From Euglena gracilis (taxonomy: Eukaryota > Euglenida > Euglenophyceae > Euglenales): a stretch of 64,000 nt of DNA. Under the pieces are notes generated by a model that saw only the letters and a list, made by a program, of their open reading frames with translations, was not told the DNA's origin and made no database searches. The stretch lies in assembly GCA_039621445.1 (NCBI GenBank), contig CP154957.1:38348654-38412653 (forward strand), read 5' to 3'. Shown here piece by piece: positions 26,443 through 38,800 of this stretch. Each line of letters starts with the position of its first letter. Positions within the stretch are counted from its first letter, which is position 1. Made by a program: the position numbers and the translations under genes.

Positions 26443-28903
26443 GTACCAGCTCATGCTCCGCGTCTACACCGAGGACCAGCTGGCCAAGGTCAAGCTGTCC
26501 CGCGTCTACGGCCGCGACCCCTACTGGGACGGCACGGAGTACTGCCACTACGAGATGACGACCAGCGGATGGACCTACCGCTCCTTCCACCTGCAGCCCG
26601 TCTACAACATCGTCCTCGAGGACCAGGCCGTCCGGATGTTCGACCTCTGCCGGCCCATCCCGCTCAACGCCCTCATCCAGATCAACATCGACGCCGTGGA
26701 GTACCGCGTTCGCCCCGAACACCGCCACGCGGAGTGGGTGCGCACCCTCAAACACAACCGCCAAAACATGGACGGCGCCGACACCCTCACCACGCGGCAC
26801 CTCCTGGAACAGGGCTTCATCGGCCGCTACAAGTCCGAGGCCGTCAAGACCGTCGACAAGTGGAAGACCTACTACTACAACTACCAACAGGCCCGCACGG
26901 ACGGACGGATCAAGAAATTCCTCCTCAGCGCCCCGGACGCCGCCCCCGAACTCGAGGACCCGGAGTCCCGCGACTGGCTCGCCTCCTGGCGCTCCACCCT
27001 GCGCATCGTCCGTCCGGGGGACGGGGTGCGCGACGGCCGGTACCTGGACGACCTCTGCGGCGAGTGGTTCCGCGAGGCCGACACCGAGCGCAGCGGTCTC
27101 GTCATCACCGGCCCGGCCGGCACAGGGAAGACCCACCTCCTGCGGCGCCTCCACGACTATGCCGTCTGTCTCCAGTGGAACGTCGTCCGCACGTCGTTCA
27201 CCCACGCCGCCTGCGTCCAGTTGGGCTTCGACGCCCTCACCCTCAACAGCCTCTTCGGCCTCGACGGCCGCAACGACCCCCGCTGCACCATCGTATACAG
27301 CAAGCGCTTCGCCGCCCACCTCCGCCACCTCGAGATCGACCTGTTGATCGTCGACGAGATCTCCATGATCCCCCTCGCCCTCCTCGAGTGCCTCGTCCTC
27401 TTCCACCGCGTCTCCACCCAGACCCGCATCGTCCTCTCGGGTGACTTCCACCAGCTGCCCCCCGTCGAGCCCTACGCCTACGCCCTCCCCTCCGACGACT
27501 ACAACTACTTCGACCACACCGACATCTTCCCCTACCTCGTCTACGACCGCGTCCGCAACGTCGGCGGTCGATGGGTCCAGTTGACGGAATGTATGCGCAC
27601 CGACGACCCCCTCCTGCAGGCCATCTGCGCCAACCCCGCGTGCGTCAGCACCACCCTCCGCCCCGAGGACTTCCCCGTCCGCCCCAACGTCCCCATGTGG
27701 CGCTTCCTCTGCCACACCAACCAGACGCGCAAGGCCTGCAACTGGTACTGCATGACGCGCTGGATGGAGCACCACCCCGACCGCACCGTCTACCCCTTCG
27801 ACCTCGAGACCGTCTACGTCGACTTCAAGACCTCCCTCAACAACCCCCGCTTCGACGCCGCGCACTTCCGCAAAGAGTTCCACACCCTCATGGACACCGT
27901 GCAGCCCGGCTCGTGGCGCAAGCGCAACAACACCAACCAGGAAGCGGTCAACAAGGACGCGGACGACCCCGCCACCGCGGCCGACACCACGTGGAACCCG
28001 GAGCAGCTCGTCCCCCAAGTGGTCGGTCCGGTACCCGACAGGTCGCTGATGAACCCCGGATGGACCCGACGCGCCCCCCGCCACTGGGAGTACCTCCAGA
28101 ACTTCGTCTACGGCGAGGGCATGGAGGTCGTCAGCCGCAACACCCTCCGCGACCGGAAGCAGCCCGACGGCAGCAACACCCCCGAGGTCGTCAACAACCG
28201 CCGCGCCGTCCTCCAGGCCATCGACCCCGAGAAGCGCACCGTCACCCTCCGGTGGGTCGACGGCCTCCGGGGCCAACCGGACGACGACGGGGACACCGCC
28301 GACGACGTCGTCCTCACCTTCTTCGACTTCGCCTTCAACTTCACCCCCGGCTTCTGCGTCACCAGCCACATGGCCCAGGGGGAGACCATCCGCGAGCACT
28401 ACGGCGTCCTCGAGTGGAACCAGATCCGCGCCAACCCCCTGGCCTACGTCGCCGTCACCCGCGCCGCCCACCCCGACTTCCTCCACATCATCCCCAACTA
28501 CTACGCCGACCCCTGGGACATCCGCTCCAACGCCCACCTGCCCACCAACGTCCTGCGGAAGCTCCACGCCGTCCTCCGCACCGACTCCCTCAACGCCTTC
28601 CCGTGGCACCGCATCCCCCTCACCCTCTACCGAGACTGGCTGAAGGACCTCACCGGCACCGACGGCGGCGCCGTCTTCTGTGCGGAGTGCAACGGCCCGC
28701 TGAAGCTCAAGGGCTACATGGACAACGACAACGCCCAGTTCGTGTTCATTAAAGACCCTAACTGGACCGCTGCGCCGTCCCCCAATCCGTCCACCGCCTC
28801 CTCCGCCATGCTTGGCATGGTGTGCAAGGCCTGTCACTACGCCATTCTGTTTCCGGACAAGGACAAGGGCAAGGGAAAGGGCAAGGTCTCCACTGTACCA
28901 TGA
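26443..28903 (+). pseudogene. Replication gene, C-terminal part: polymerase motif C-like region and Pif1/RecD-like SF1 helicase
   Basis: About 820 codons to the stop at 28,901. Near the start, NALIQINIDAVEYRV resembles a family B polymerase motif C with a changed Asp-Thr-Asp core. The helicase follows: Walker A GPAGTGKT (27,110-27,133), motif II LLIVDEISMI, motif III GDFHQLPPV, and C-terminal TSHMAQGETI and YVAVTRA (motifs V and VI). These are typical of Pif1/RecD-type 5'-3' helicases. The open frame starts upstream inside the transposon, so the helicase part has no start of its own; an in-frame ATG at 26,453 could serve. Catalytic motifs look intact although the gene is broken upstream. Confidence 0.75.
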
Positions 28904-29630
28904 GTCTGACCGCTTGCCTCGTACTCCTCCCGCACCGGCTTTCAGTGACTTCCCAACCTCATCTTCGTGCCGCGCGTCTTCTTCTTCTTTCTTTTTTTTT
29001 CCCACTTCAGCAATAAATCAATAAATTAATTAAAAACAATTAAAATTTAATTAAAAACAATTAAAATTTAATTAAAAACAATTAAAATTTAATTAAAATC
29101 AATTAAAATTAATTAAAAACAATCAAATAACATCAAATAACATCGAAATTACAGGTTTTTTTCCTAGTTAATTTCAAATTACCTTCAAATTACCTTCAAA
29201 TTACTCCAAATTACACAGAAATCACACAGACAATTCCATAATCTCACCGCTCTTTTTCCCCTCCACCAAACTCCCCAAACAGTCAAGGGGGGGGGCTTAA
29301 AAAATCTGGTTAGGAAAAGACTGCCTCGGGTCTTCCCCCTACCTTACCTTGAAACTGCATAATACTTCTGAAATTTTTTCCAAACCTCCCATGGCGTTAT
29401 TTTGTGTATTTTTTTTAAAAAAACAAAAAAACATGTTTTTCTAGTTTTTAAAAAAACGGCCAACCTTGGCTGTGCACCCCCCAAGAAAATTTAGCGTTTG
29501 GAAGGTATTTGCGAAGTTTCAGCCAGTTGGACAGTCTTATAACTGGGCAAGGTGCAATGGATGACAGAAGGAGCTTCCTGGTATGCTGGTATTTATTTGT
29601 GTACTTTTGTGAATGCTTGCATTCTTTCAG
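28904..29630. other. Viral-host border and AT-rich spacer
   Basis: After the helicase stop, composition falls from GC-rich to strongly AT-rich within about 100 bp, with a CT-rich stretch then CAATAAATCAATAAA. No inverted repeat matching the left viral end was seen. No supported gene. Confidence 0.5.
29027..29135. repeat. AT-rich tandem repeat, 21-bp unit
   Basis: Four to five units of AATTAAAAACAATTAAAATT (plus one T), decaying at the right edge. Confidence 0.8.
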
Positions 29631-30420
29631 GGTTGGTGGATCGCCTGCGTGAGCATGCGGACACTTTTGAAGCTTGGCAAGGAAAGGGGATGTGGGAGAA
29701 GTCTTCTCAACCACCCACAAAAAAAGTCAAGCAACCTTTGGAGCGACAACAATTGAGGTGTTTTTTTCTTTCAAAGCCATATTTTTTAAAAATCAAAATG
29801 CAGGTTGATTGTTTGGAGAGGCAAGTGGGGAGATTTGTTTTTGCGACGAACATTGCTCGTCCCGGTATAAAGTAAGTTGTGGGAGGGCAGATTCTCAACA
29901 CTGTGTGTGACGAAGAATGGAAAAAATTTGCCGCTTCTTTGGAGGAAAAACCTTGCACTATGTCAATGGATGGGTGGCCCACTTTGACAAAGCAGCCTTA
30001 CATTGCAATTTTGTTGGCAAATCAACCGATCGACACAATCGATACAACAAAAAAATACCTTGCCAAACTGACGGAGCAGTCCTGGAGAAAGCACGCCTCC
30101 AAACGAAAGCAATTGTGGTGGGTGTGTTTTCCTTTGCATCCACAGAGGACCAAAGGATCTTTTATTTTTCTCAGCAATAGTCACCGACAACGCCTCAAAT
30201 ATGGAAAATATGCATGCAAAAGAAGCTGCAGGGCAAGACATATTCCACTACGGGTGTCAAACCCACGTGCTCGACCTCGTGGCGGAGGACTTGGTGCAAA
30301 AGGACAAGGGGAGAGCCGCCGTCTCCGCCCACATACAAGAAGTTCTGAATAAGTTCCGTAATGTGCACGCTCTGGCTGGCGCCTTGGCTCAAGACAAAAT
30401 TCCAAGGGAGGTGGGGTCCC
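29631..30420 (+). pseudogene. hAT/DUF659-type transposase remnant, N-terminal and central part
   Basis: Several exon-like blocks are separated by GT-AG intervals: 29,631-29,757 (GLVDRLREHADTFEAW), 29,804-29,872 (ending at GTAAGT) and about 29,880-30,140. The third contains CTMSMDGWPTLTKQPYIAIL, the 'DGW' block of DUF659 transposases. From about 30,176, VTDNASNMENMH and HYGCQTHVLDLVAEDL match the 'TDNASNM…GC.aH.lnLl..D' block. Stops and frame changes show that it is decayed. The C-terminal blocks lie at 33,100-33,324 and 35,548-35,816. Confidence 0.6.
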
Positions 30421-30989
30421 CACAGCCAGCCAGATACCGGTCAGACCTCCTCCTTTTTTCCACCAGCCACCAGCCAAACCTCCTCCTCCTCTTTTCCCTC
30501 AGCCACCAGCCACGGCTAGCCGCGGCTGGCCGTGGCTGGAGCACCTCCTCCTCTTTTAGTCCATACGGGAGAGCGACAAAATTAAAAGTAGGGTAAAGTC
30601 ACCACGGTGCAACCTCGCCGGGTTTTTCTGCGCGTTCGCCAGGTTTAATCACAACATCCAACGGCGAGCAGTAGGAACTGCGGTGAATGGAACTAGAAGC
30701 GCCGGGATAAATACAATTAGACAAAACTATTTTCACGGTGGATAAACCTTTCAGCAACGTATTTCACGGCAGCACCATCGTAGTCTTCACCCGCCCGGGG
30801 GCATCTAAAAACGGAAAGGCAGGATCCGAACGGCAGGTTAGTGAAGGGGGGTCGGCACACCCCTCCCCCCCCCACTCACCGACCCCCTCGCCGCGCCATT
30901 TTCCCCCTCCCCACCCCCTCGCCACGCTGTGTCAGGCCCACCTCGCCACACCTTGCGAACAAGGAAAACCAAAGCAATTTGCAGGGGGG

Positions 30990-31085
30990 GAGAAATGCGG
31001 CGCTTTTTTTGCGCATTTTTTTCGCGCATTTTTGCCAATTTTTCAAAAATGCGCATGTTTGCGCATTTTTTTTGCGCAATTTTTT
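30990..31085. repeat. GCGCATTTTT-type simple repeat
   Basis: Irregular units of (T)GCGCATTTTTT. The same motif forms a much longer array at 54,618-55,062. Confidence 0.7.
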
Positions 31086-32374
31086 TACATTTCCCCCCTT
31101 TTTTTTTTTAACACTTTTTGGAGGCATTTTGTTGCATCCATATTGTCCACATGTCCACATGCACAATGTCCATATGTCAAAAACAAATTTCATTTTTGTG
31201 TTCTTGAACACCGTTCTTCTGAACAATTCTATGTTGTTATCCATCCCTCTTTCCGCCAATAATCAATCCCTATTCTCCATTCTTCCGTCAGATTTTTTTT
31301 TCACAAAATGGCTTCAAGTTCAAGGGCTGATCATCCAAACTTTGTTCAATGGAAATTTTGTTCTTGGACAAAAGCTTGCTGCCAAGAAGCTGAGCAGATG
31401 GAGCAAGATGAAATCCGCGGGAATCCTACTCCCCCGGTCACAAGTAAGGGGCACCATGGCTGACATTTGTTGGGTATGGTGAACGGAGAGTGACGCCTCG
31501 TGCATTTTTTTTGGCCAAAATGCCCTCATTTCAGCTCTTTTTGGTGATTTTGGTTCAATTTTGGGCTTATCGTTGGAAATTTTTCTAAATCCTTTTTCCC
31601 TTAGGAGTGTCACAACTCAGCGCATTTTTTGCTTCGGCATTTTTTCCAAGGGCCGTCCAGCACATCCCCTCTCCCCCTGAATTTGGCGCCGAAAGCGCCG
31701 AAGAAAAGTTGTTGGTGTTGTTTTATTATTATTTTTTGACGCTCATGTTGATTATGGACCGTGATGCACAAAACGCCGACGCCCTTGTGGATGAAAGCCA
31801 CGAGAGTGCTGGGCAATGGGCAAGGATTCACTGAATGGGGATCGGGATTATGATCGGGACTGCAAACTTTCATCGTTTTCTTTTTGGCAATGGTGGCCAA
31901 AAAGACCGTAAAAATGACCAAGAATGTGCATTCCAATTTCTTTTCAAAGCTTTTGCCACTGGAAAAAATGTCCCTGGCACCAGTAACTTTTTTGCAAAGG
32001 AGGCGAGTGAAATCGGATTTTTTTTGGCTGACCCCTGCGCACCCCCCCCCCCTCCGGCACCCCCTCGCCACGCCAAAAACCCCCCTCCCCCTCACTAGCC
32101 GGACCCCTCGCCACGGCGTGCCAACCCCCCCGAAGCACCGTAAGAGAAACAGTCGCAACAACAAAATTCTGTATATATTTTGCGACTCCGCCAGAAGACG
32201 GAGGGGGGCAGAGTAAAATCAACCAAGCGGCACGGAAAACCCCGCAAACAATGCAAATTTTGCCAAAAGAGCAAACAAAACGCTTGTGTGCCCCCTCCCT
32301 TTCCAAGGGAATCACACCCAAACAACTCCTTCCTGGGAGAAGACCTGCATGACCTGTGGCCCAAAAATGGCCAC

Positions 32375-32720
32375 AAGATGTGAATCAAACCATTGAAAAG
32401 CAAATCAGAATGAAGCAGATTACCATGGCATTGCAAAAAAAAATGGACAGACAAAAACCTTCGACTTTTTAGGCACATCAACAGGAATCAGAAAACACAC
32501 ACAATAGGCATTCCCAACATAAATGGAGCAGTTTGTCCAGATCAGTCTCCAACAAACTCCTTCCAATAAGTTCATTTCACCTCAAGCCACCTGTGTACAG
32601 GGTCTCAGCAACATATAATCATTTGCAATAGTGCCTCGGCCACTTCTGCATGATGGACTTCAGAAATTTCTTGCCTGTGATCTGCAGCAGAGAAAGATGG
32701 CTGGGGAAAAGTAAGATCAA
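32375..32720. repeat. Dispersed repeat related to 9985-10,190
   Basis: Shares in the same order CATTGAAAAGCAAA, CAGGAA.CAGAAAACACACAC, GGAGCAGTTT, TCCAATAAGTTCATTTCA and ATTTCTTGCC with the block inserted in the viral region, allowing for indels. Confidence 0.6.
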
Positions 32721-33099
32721 AATGTTTGCGTGAAAAAGATGTCAGCTAGCTAATTTCCCATCGCGGCCAGCCAGACCTCCTCCTCCTCTTTCAGATCCTC
32801 TCCTCCTCTAAATCCCCCCCAGCCGTGGCTGGCCATGGCAGCCTGACCTCCTCCTTTTTTTTGTCAGCCAGCCAGCCGTGGCTAGCCAGATACGCCAGCT
32901 CCAAGGTCAGTCAAGGCACTCTAAAACGTCCTGGGGTTTGGGGGGACCTAGTTTGATGACCAACCCAACTTTTTTTTTGCATTGGGAAGCGACCAAAAAC
33001 AGGCAAAATTTCAGTCAAAACCATTTTCAGGCAACCTTTTCTTTGGAACAATTCTGTCGGAATACCATGCCCCCCCCCCCCCGCTGAGCGATCCTCCGT

Positions 33100-33324
33100 G
33101 GTATTCAGTCAGTTCTTTGGCCTGTCAATGACCCCCATCGCCGAGTGACACCCGTCGGTGGCCTTCGGGACTGTTTTGCGTATTTCGACAAGCAAACAAA
33201 ACAGGTTTGAAACCCCCATTCTGCCACCACTGGCCTGCCCTCACTCGGATTGCCTGTGCCAAATTGCCACCCGGGGATCCAACCCGTTTGATTTTGCAGA
33301 ATGCACATATCTCAAGTTCTTGCA
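33100..33324 (+). pseudogene. hAT transposase remnant, exon pieces left of the nested element
   Basis: Around 33,140-33,200, VTPVGGLRDCFAYFDKQTKQ resembles the 'TRWgS…' segment of hAT transposases with decay. After a TTTTGCAG acceptor, 33,300-33,324 reads CTYLKFL and continues across the nested element into DKPSVANALQLMQRE. Confidence 0.45.
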
Positions 33325-35547
33325 CAGGGCTGGATAGAGGTAGAGGGATAAAGGTGGAGAGGTAGAGGTCACCTCTACCTCTACTATCCCTCTATGTCAC
33401 ATGGAAGTGCGCTTTAAGGTGTTCAAAAAACTGCACTGGTGGCCCCTTTCCGGAAACCTTTTGCACACACAACTGAAAGAAATAGAATGCAATTTTTTGA
33501 ACCCCCCCAAAAGAAACCCTTGACACCAAAACTGGTCCCTACCTGTGGCACTAAAAGTGTTCCCCAAACTGCCCAACAAAGCCCTTTTCAAAAGCCCTTT
33601 TGGCAAAAAAAACAAACAAACAAGTAAAACAACCTTTTGACTGCACCAAAGCAAAGACGAACGTTGCAACAAAGGAGAGAGCATGCAATTCACAGCAACA
33701 GGGTCGTGTGTTTTTTTTTACAAAACACCAAAGGACCCTGACACCTTCTTCTCTTTCATTACTTCTTCTTATTTCATCGCTTCTTCTTTCATTACTCTTC
33801 TTCTCTTGGTTTATCTTTTTTTTCTTCACATTTCAACCTGGGAGTGAAAGGATGACAAATGAAAGACAACAGAATGACATGCAATGTGGTACCACTGAAA
33901 AACATGCATAATTAGAATTCAATTCACAGAATTACAGTTTTAAGGCGAATTGGAAAGCAAGAACACAGAATGCCAAGGCCAAAATGTCACCAAAACACCA
34001 GGCCAAAGACACAGAGCTGCAGCCAAGTGCTCTGTGACATGGCAGCAAAGTTCCAAAACTGTAAAACACAAACAGAAAACCACGAGAACGCTCAGAAAAT
34101 CATATAAAAACAGAACGCACAACAGAAGACATGCCACACGAGAGGGTGGGAAAAAATTGTCATCCAGTGGACCAAAATTTGGAAAATATGCCACATTTTT
34201 GAAAGTGGTCCAAATGTGCCAGAAAAGACCTGTGCAATCATTCTTCAAAAGACACCTTCAGATGAGCATACCTGATTCAATCTTCAAAAAATCCTGCTTC
34301 AATGCATTCCTCATCCTCCAAATAGCTTGTATCTGAAGTTAGAAGAAAGATAAAACCAAATTCCAAAAGGGAGACACACCTGAAGGTGAGAAGATTACGA
34401 GCGCGAGAAGCAAGGCGCTTTGCGTGAATCCCAAGCAGTCCGTTCGTTATACAACTTTACCGCTTGTCAGCCTTTTTTTTAAAATGTAAAGTAATCTTCA
34501 CCGGTGCAGAAATTTTGCACCTGTTTTAAAGTTGAAGGAAAGAAAAACAAATGCCAACCCAAACAAACACCCAAAAACACCACAAAACAAAAAAAACACA
34601 AAAAACAAAAAAACAATTACAACAAAAAAAACCACACAAAGTTCAGAGCAAAATGCAAAAAAACACCAGCAAAAACCGCAAAAACAAAAAAACAGAACAC
34701 CCAAATGCAAAAAAACCTGAAACAAAATCAAAAAAAAACAGTGAAAAAAGAAAAGTTCAACACAAAAAAACAAAACAGATCAAAACCTGACCCAATCCAA
34801 AAACCCGATCAAAAAAAAAAAACCAAACAAACAAAGAACCAAAAAAGAGAAAAGAAAAACCAAAAGCTGCAGAACAAAAATCAAACCAAGCATCCAAAAA
34901 AACACCGCGCACCAGCAGCCTTTTCAAAAAAAAACCGAAGCCCCAATGTGCACAAAAAGAAGTAAAAAGTACCCGCACCCCCCCCCCCCCCCCCCGCGAC
35001 CCCCCCGCGACCCACACATGGAGAGTTGCCAAATCCAAGGAGCTAAAAATGGCACCCAATTAGGATTTGGCACCCAAATTAGGAATCAAATTTGCCAAAA
35101 AACGCGTGATAAATTCCTAATTGGATCTATTTTTGGACCCAAAAGTTCTAAAAATAGGTTACATGTGACGTTGCATGTGAGGTCGCACTGGTCACATGTG
35201 ACCTGTCAAAACTGCCCCCGCGCCACCCCACCCCCACGACTCATACACCCCCAAAGAAATTTATGCCAAACGAAGGCAATTTTATGGAAAAAAATCAGAA
35301 ATTAGGCCATTGGCACATTATGTGGAATTTTTTGGACAAAATTTTAAATTTTTGAAACCCCATCCGGATTTTTTTCATTCCTACTAAAATAATGATGTTT
35401 CCCAAATTTGAGGCATCTGGAGCCTTTTGTGGCCTTTATTGGTGCCAGTTTATCACATTTTATGGCATAGAGGTGGAGGTAGAGGTAGAGGTGGGTCAGA
35501 TAGAGGTAGAGGACTTTGACCTCTACCTCTGCCCCTATCCAGCCCTG
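33325..35547. mobile_element. 2.2-kb hAT-like non-autonomous element nested in the transposase
   Basis: Ends are CAGGGCTGGATAGAGG and its inverse CCCCTATCCAGCCCTG, the CAGGG-type ends of hAT elements. Flanks TCTTGCAC and TCTTGGAC are an 8-bp target duplication with one mismatch. Subterminal CCTCTACCTC tracts (33,340-33,390, 35,465-35,535) are also inverted. The interior is AT-rich simple sequence and contains the repeat at 34,978-35,228; no transposase was found. Removing it restores an exon of the surrounding transposase. Confidence 0.7.
34978..35228. repeat. Dispersed repeat, copy 1 (partner at 41,445-41,740)
   Basis: Begins with a poly-C/CGCGACCC tract, then shared blocks GGCACCCAAATTAGGAAT, AAATTCCTAATTGGATC, ATTTTTGGACCCAAAAGTTC and CACTGGTCAC in the same order and orientation as the partner. 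Confidence 0.75.
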
Positions 35548-35816
35548 TCTTGGACAAACCTTCAGTTGCCAATGCTTTGCAGCTTATGCAACGAGAAACT
35601 TGCACGCTGGCAGAATGTGTTGACATTTGGATCGAGTTGCTGGAAAGAGTTCCAAAAAAAACAAGGGGGCCATACTGTTATTTTGGAACGAAGCAAATAG
35701 GTACTTTCTTGTCCTTTTTTTTTGTTGGCGAATGTGTTAGACCATCGATTTTGTGGGAGGAGTCTGTCGCCATCTCAGATTGCTGCACCTAGACAATATG
35801 CAGATATTTTGGGTAA
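35548..35816 (+). pseudogene. hAT transposase remnant, C-terminal blocks
   Basis: DKPSVANALQLMQRETCTL then AECVDIWIELLERV, followed after a T-rich gap by LANVLDHRFCGRSLSPSQ. The latter is the hAT block of form 'a.lLdpr..G..Ls..q'. The segment ends at a GTAAGA donor. Decayed, with frame changes around 35,700. Confidence 0.55.
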
Positions 35817-38800
35817 GAAGTTGGGACAGCTTTGACGCTGTTTCTTGCCAAGAGTGGTCCTTTTGTCCCCAGTCACAAACAAGTGGGATCACCCACAAGA
35901 AGTGGGTGATCCCACTCCTTGGTGGCAGGCCGGTCGTCTCTCGGGCTTCCCTGACCCCCTTGTGTTTGTTGCCTTGCGGTTGTGTGCGTGCATTTCCACT
36001 GCCAACCCGCAACGTAATTTGTCAACCATGGGGTCAAATGCAACAATTCGGGGTTCATGGGCAGAAACGTGTTGATTCAAACCTGGTGCCATGCATCAAT
36101 GAGAAATTTTTTTAAGGAGTCACGTGGTAGCCTCGTCAAACAAAAGAGTGCTTTGGGAGGTTCAAGATGAGGAATTGTTGCATTTCGTCACACGTGTATG
36201 GTAAGCTACGTTCTCGCCTATCAGTTGACAAGGCGAACAAGCTAACTTTCCTTTACCGTTGTTTAAATGAGTTTGGTTGCGACAATCAGACAATGAGGAG
36301 TGAACCCTCTGAAATACAGCGTCCTTTCAAATGTGCCATGCCTTGATTCACTTGGAACAAAGGCTACCTGCATCAACAAAAACAAAATGTCATTTTCTCG
36401 TTCATCTCCCTCGAATACGGTTTTTGACTTTTTTTCCTTGAGAAAGGGTGATAAAAAAAAACTATAAATTTTGCATATTCAAAAAAAAATGTTTTTTTTT
36501 ATTATAAAAAACACGTTTTTTTAAAAAAACGCCAACCCTGTGTACAGCCTTGTTTGCCGCTTTTTTGTGAGTTCACGGGTGTAAACAGACTGAAAGAACC
36601 ACTGGAACTTTGGAAACTGTGAGTTGGAGGAAGGCACCACTTGGGTTTCTGGCTTCGCTGAAGAGTACACACACACCACGGCATTCAGGTAGCCCCAGAA
36701 GGAGGATGCTTTCAATGCGTTGGCTCTGAATCTTTGACGGCCTGTGCCCACCGTTGATCACAGTTGCCTGATCTGGGCAGCGTCCTCAACCAACGAACTG
36801 GGATCAATCACCCAGCCGGCCCAGGCAACAAAAAAGTCATCCAGATCATCGTACACTCCCTTAGGTCTTGACACAGCTGATGAAATTCCATCAGATGTGC
36901 CAAGGCACAAGCCTCCTGATTTTCTGATCCAGATGGCTTTTTTGCTGTTGCTTGTTGGAGCAAAGTCTCGTGAACCGGATTGACGACAGGCAGGGATGGC
37001 CCTCGTTTTTTAACCAATTGTTTCAAAACTCGTTTTTTTTTCTTCGAAAACCCCGGTTTTTTTTGAAAACAAAAACTGTCTTTTTGGCCTTTGCGGCCCC
37101 CCGTTTTTTTAAAAATAAAACCCGGGGGACTATTTAGACACAAAAGCGCATCCAAAGGCGGGGGAACGGGCTTTTACTCAGAGTCGGTATCACAGGAGTA
37201 TTTCTCTTTGCCCTTGTCAGTCGGCAGTTTGGTGCAACAGTTTTGGGCACTTGGGGCAAGTCAAGTGCAACAGTTTTTGGCGGTTTGGCACATCTTTGGG
37301 GCCAAACTGGTCCAAGACTCAATCGAGCATTCCCTGGGGGGAGGGGTGGCCAAAGAAAGCCTGACCAAAAAATGACCAAAAAATTGAAAAGCCTTGGAAA
37401 CACAGGAGGCCAAGCTGTTTGGCTGAAAGTGGTCCACAAACCCTGAAACACTGGGACATGCCTGGCCAAAAACTTGCCTGTAAAACTGGTATGTATGATT
37501 TTTTTAACAGCTCATCTTGGCATCCTGCGAAAAAATGGCAACATTTGTGCCCAAAACTGCAAACAAACCACCACCCTTTTTGGTTTTCCGTCTTGGTGCA
37601 CAAAAAAAAAACCCCAAACTAAGGACAGAAAATGGAATGTCGAAACTCTCAGAAACAGCCTAGTCTCAGTCCTGGCTTACTTTTCTCAATCTTGTTTCCA
37701 TTGATGTGAGAGGTGGAGGTCATAATGTATGTTCGGGTCGGGAGCTGACGTCCTCCAGGTTCTGCTAGAAGCAGAAGCAGGGAATTTAAACGAAGGTGAA
37801 GGAAAGAATAATTCCCTGGGACAGCGGAGTTTTATTTTATTTTATTTGCTTAAGGACCGCCCTGCTCTTGGATGAGGTTGCGGCTTTCAAAATCAATGGC
37901 AAGTTTTCAAGAACAGAAAGTCAATGCGGATTGCTGAAGGTGTTCTGTTTTTCAAAGGGAATCAAAAAACCCCTCCCCCCTGAAGAATCGGTTTTGGGCC
38001 GTGGTGCCTTGAAAATGACCATTTTTGGCCCCCAGCTCCTTCGGCACCATGGGTGTGCTGTAGCATACCACCTAAAAGCCCGACACCCTGGGAACAACCT
38101 TCCTAACAAGGAGCCTGGTGGAAACAGAGCCAGCGGCTTTCTTTTCGGAAACCCCCAGGAGAGCCGGCCCTCAGGAGGGGGGAGGAGGGGGGACGTTGTT
38201 AGGTTGGACTAGCGAAATCTCCTTGCGAAAAATGGACATTTTCGAGACATTTTCACTCAAAATTTCTCTCAGAGTGGGTCAAAAATGTCTTATCTGTTGC
38301 CTGCCATAAAACATTCCCAATTTGGAGCCCTCCTGGACTCCAAGTTGGTTTCATTTCGAGAAACTCGTGAGGGTTTACCTGCTGTGGGCAGGCAACCCAG
38401 AGCACAAGGCCCTACCGAGTACTGAGAAGGGTAGACCAGCAGGCCATCATCCTCTGTGTTCCCAAATGGATTCCGCCATATCTTCCGGTTAGGCCTGAGC
38501 CTGAAATTTCAAAACCTCAAACCGTGGGCAATTCAATGCAACACTTCAACAAGCGGGGGGCCAACAAGTATGTGAAGGTCACCCCTTTTGCACCGTGTCC
38601 GGCCGCTGCTTCTGTGTGGGAAGGTGTACCTGGTCCGGTGGGAGCAGTGCACGCCCAGCATCGCCTAGCACCGCCCAGCCTCATCAGAGGTGCTTCATCC
38701 AGAGGGAAAGCTGCCAAATTCCTTCATCCATTCCCCTTCGGCCGGCCAACCACATGCAAGTCGGCCCTGGTCGGCCCTGGTCGGCCTGGCCGGGGGTCCA

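Larger units (their letters stand above)
30421..33060. other. Non-coding host stretch splitting the transposase
   Basis: Starts and ends in similar CAGCCAGCC…CCTCCTCC sequence with GCCGTGGCTGGCC palindromes (30,425-30,560 and 32,760-32,890), as if an insertion of about 2.3 kb had duplicated its flank. It contains the GCGCATTTTT array (30,990-31,085), C-rich GCCACGCC stretches and a segment related to the block at 9985. No supported gene. Confidence 0.45.

Noticed and set aside
10383-28903. Viral terminal inverted repeats and integrase
   Set aside because: I compared the two apparent viral ends and looked for integrase-like motifs in the frames; nothing convincing was seen, and the left end may be truncated by the host insertion.
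26438-29005. An 855-codon minus-strand frame opposite the helicase
   Set aside because: Val/Gly/Asp-rich mirror of the helicase, which has all helicase motifs on the plus strand.
34504-34965. A 153-codon Lys/Gln/Asn-rich frame
   Set aside because: A-rich low-complexity DNA inside the hAT-like element; no domain and no coding signal.
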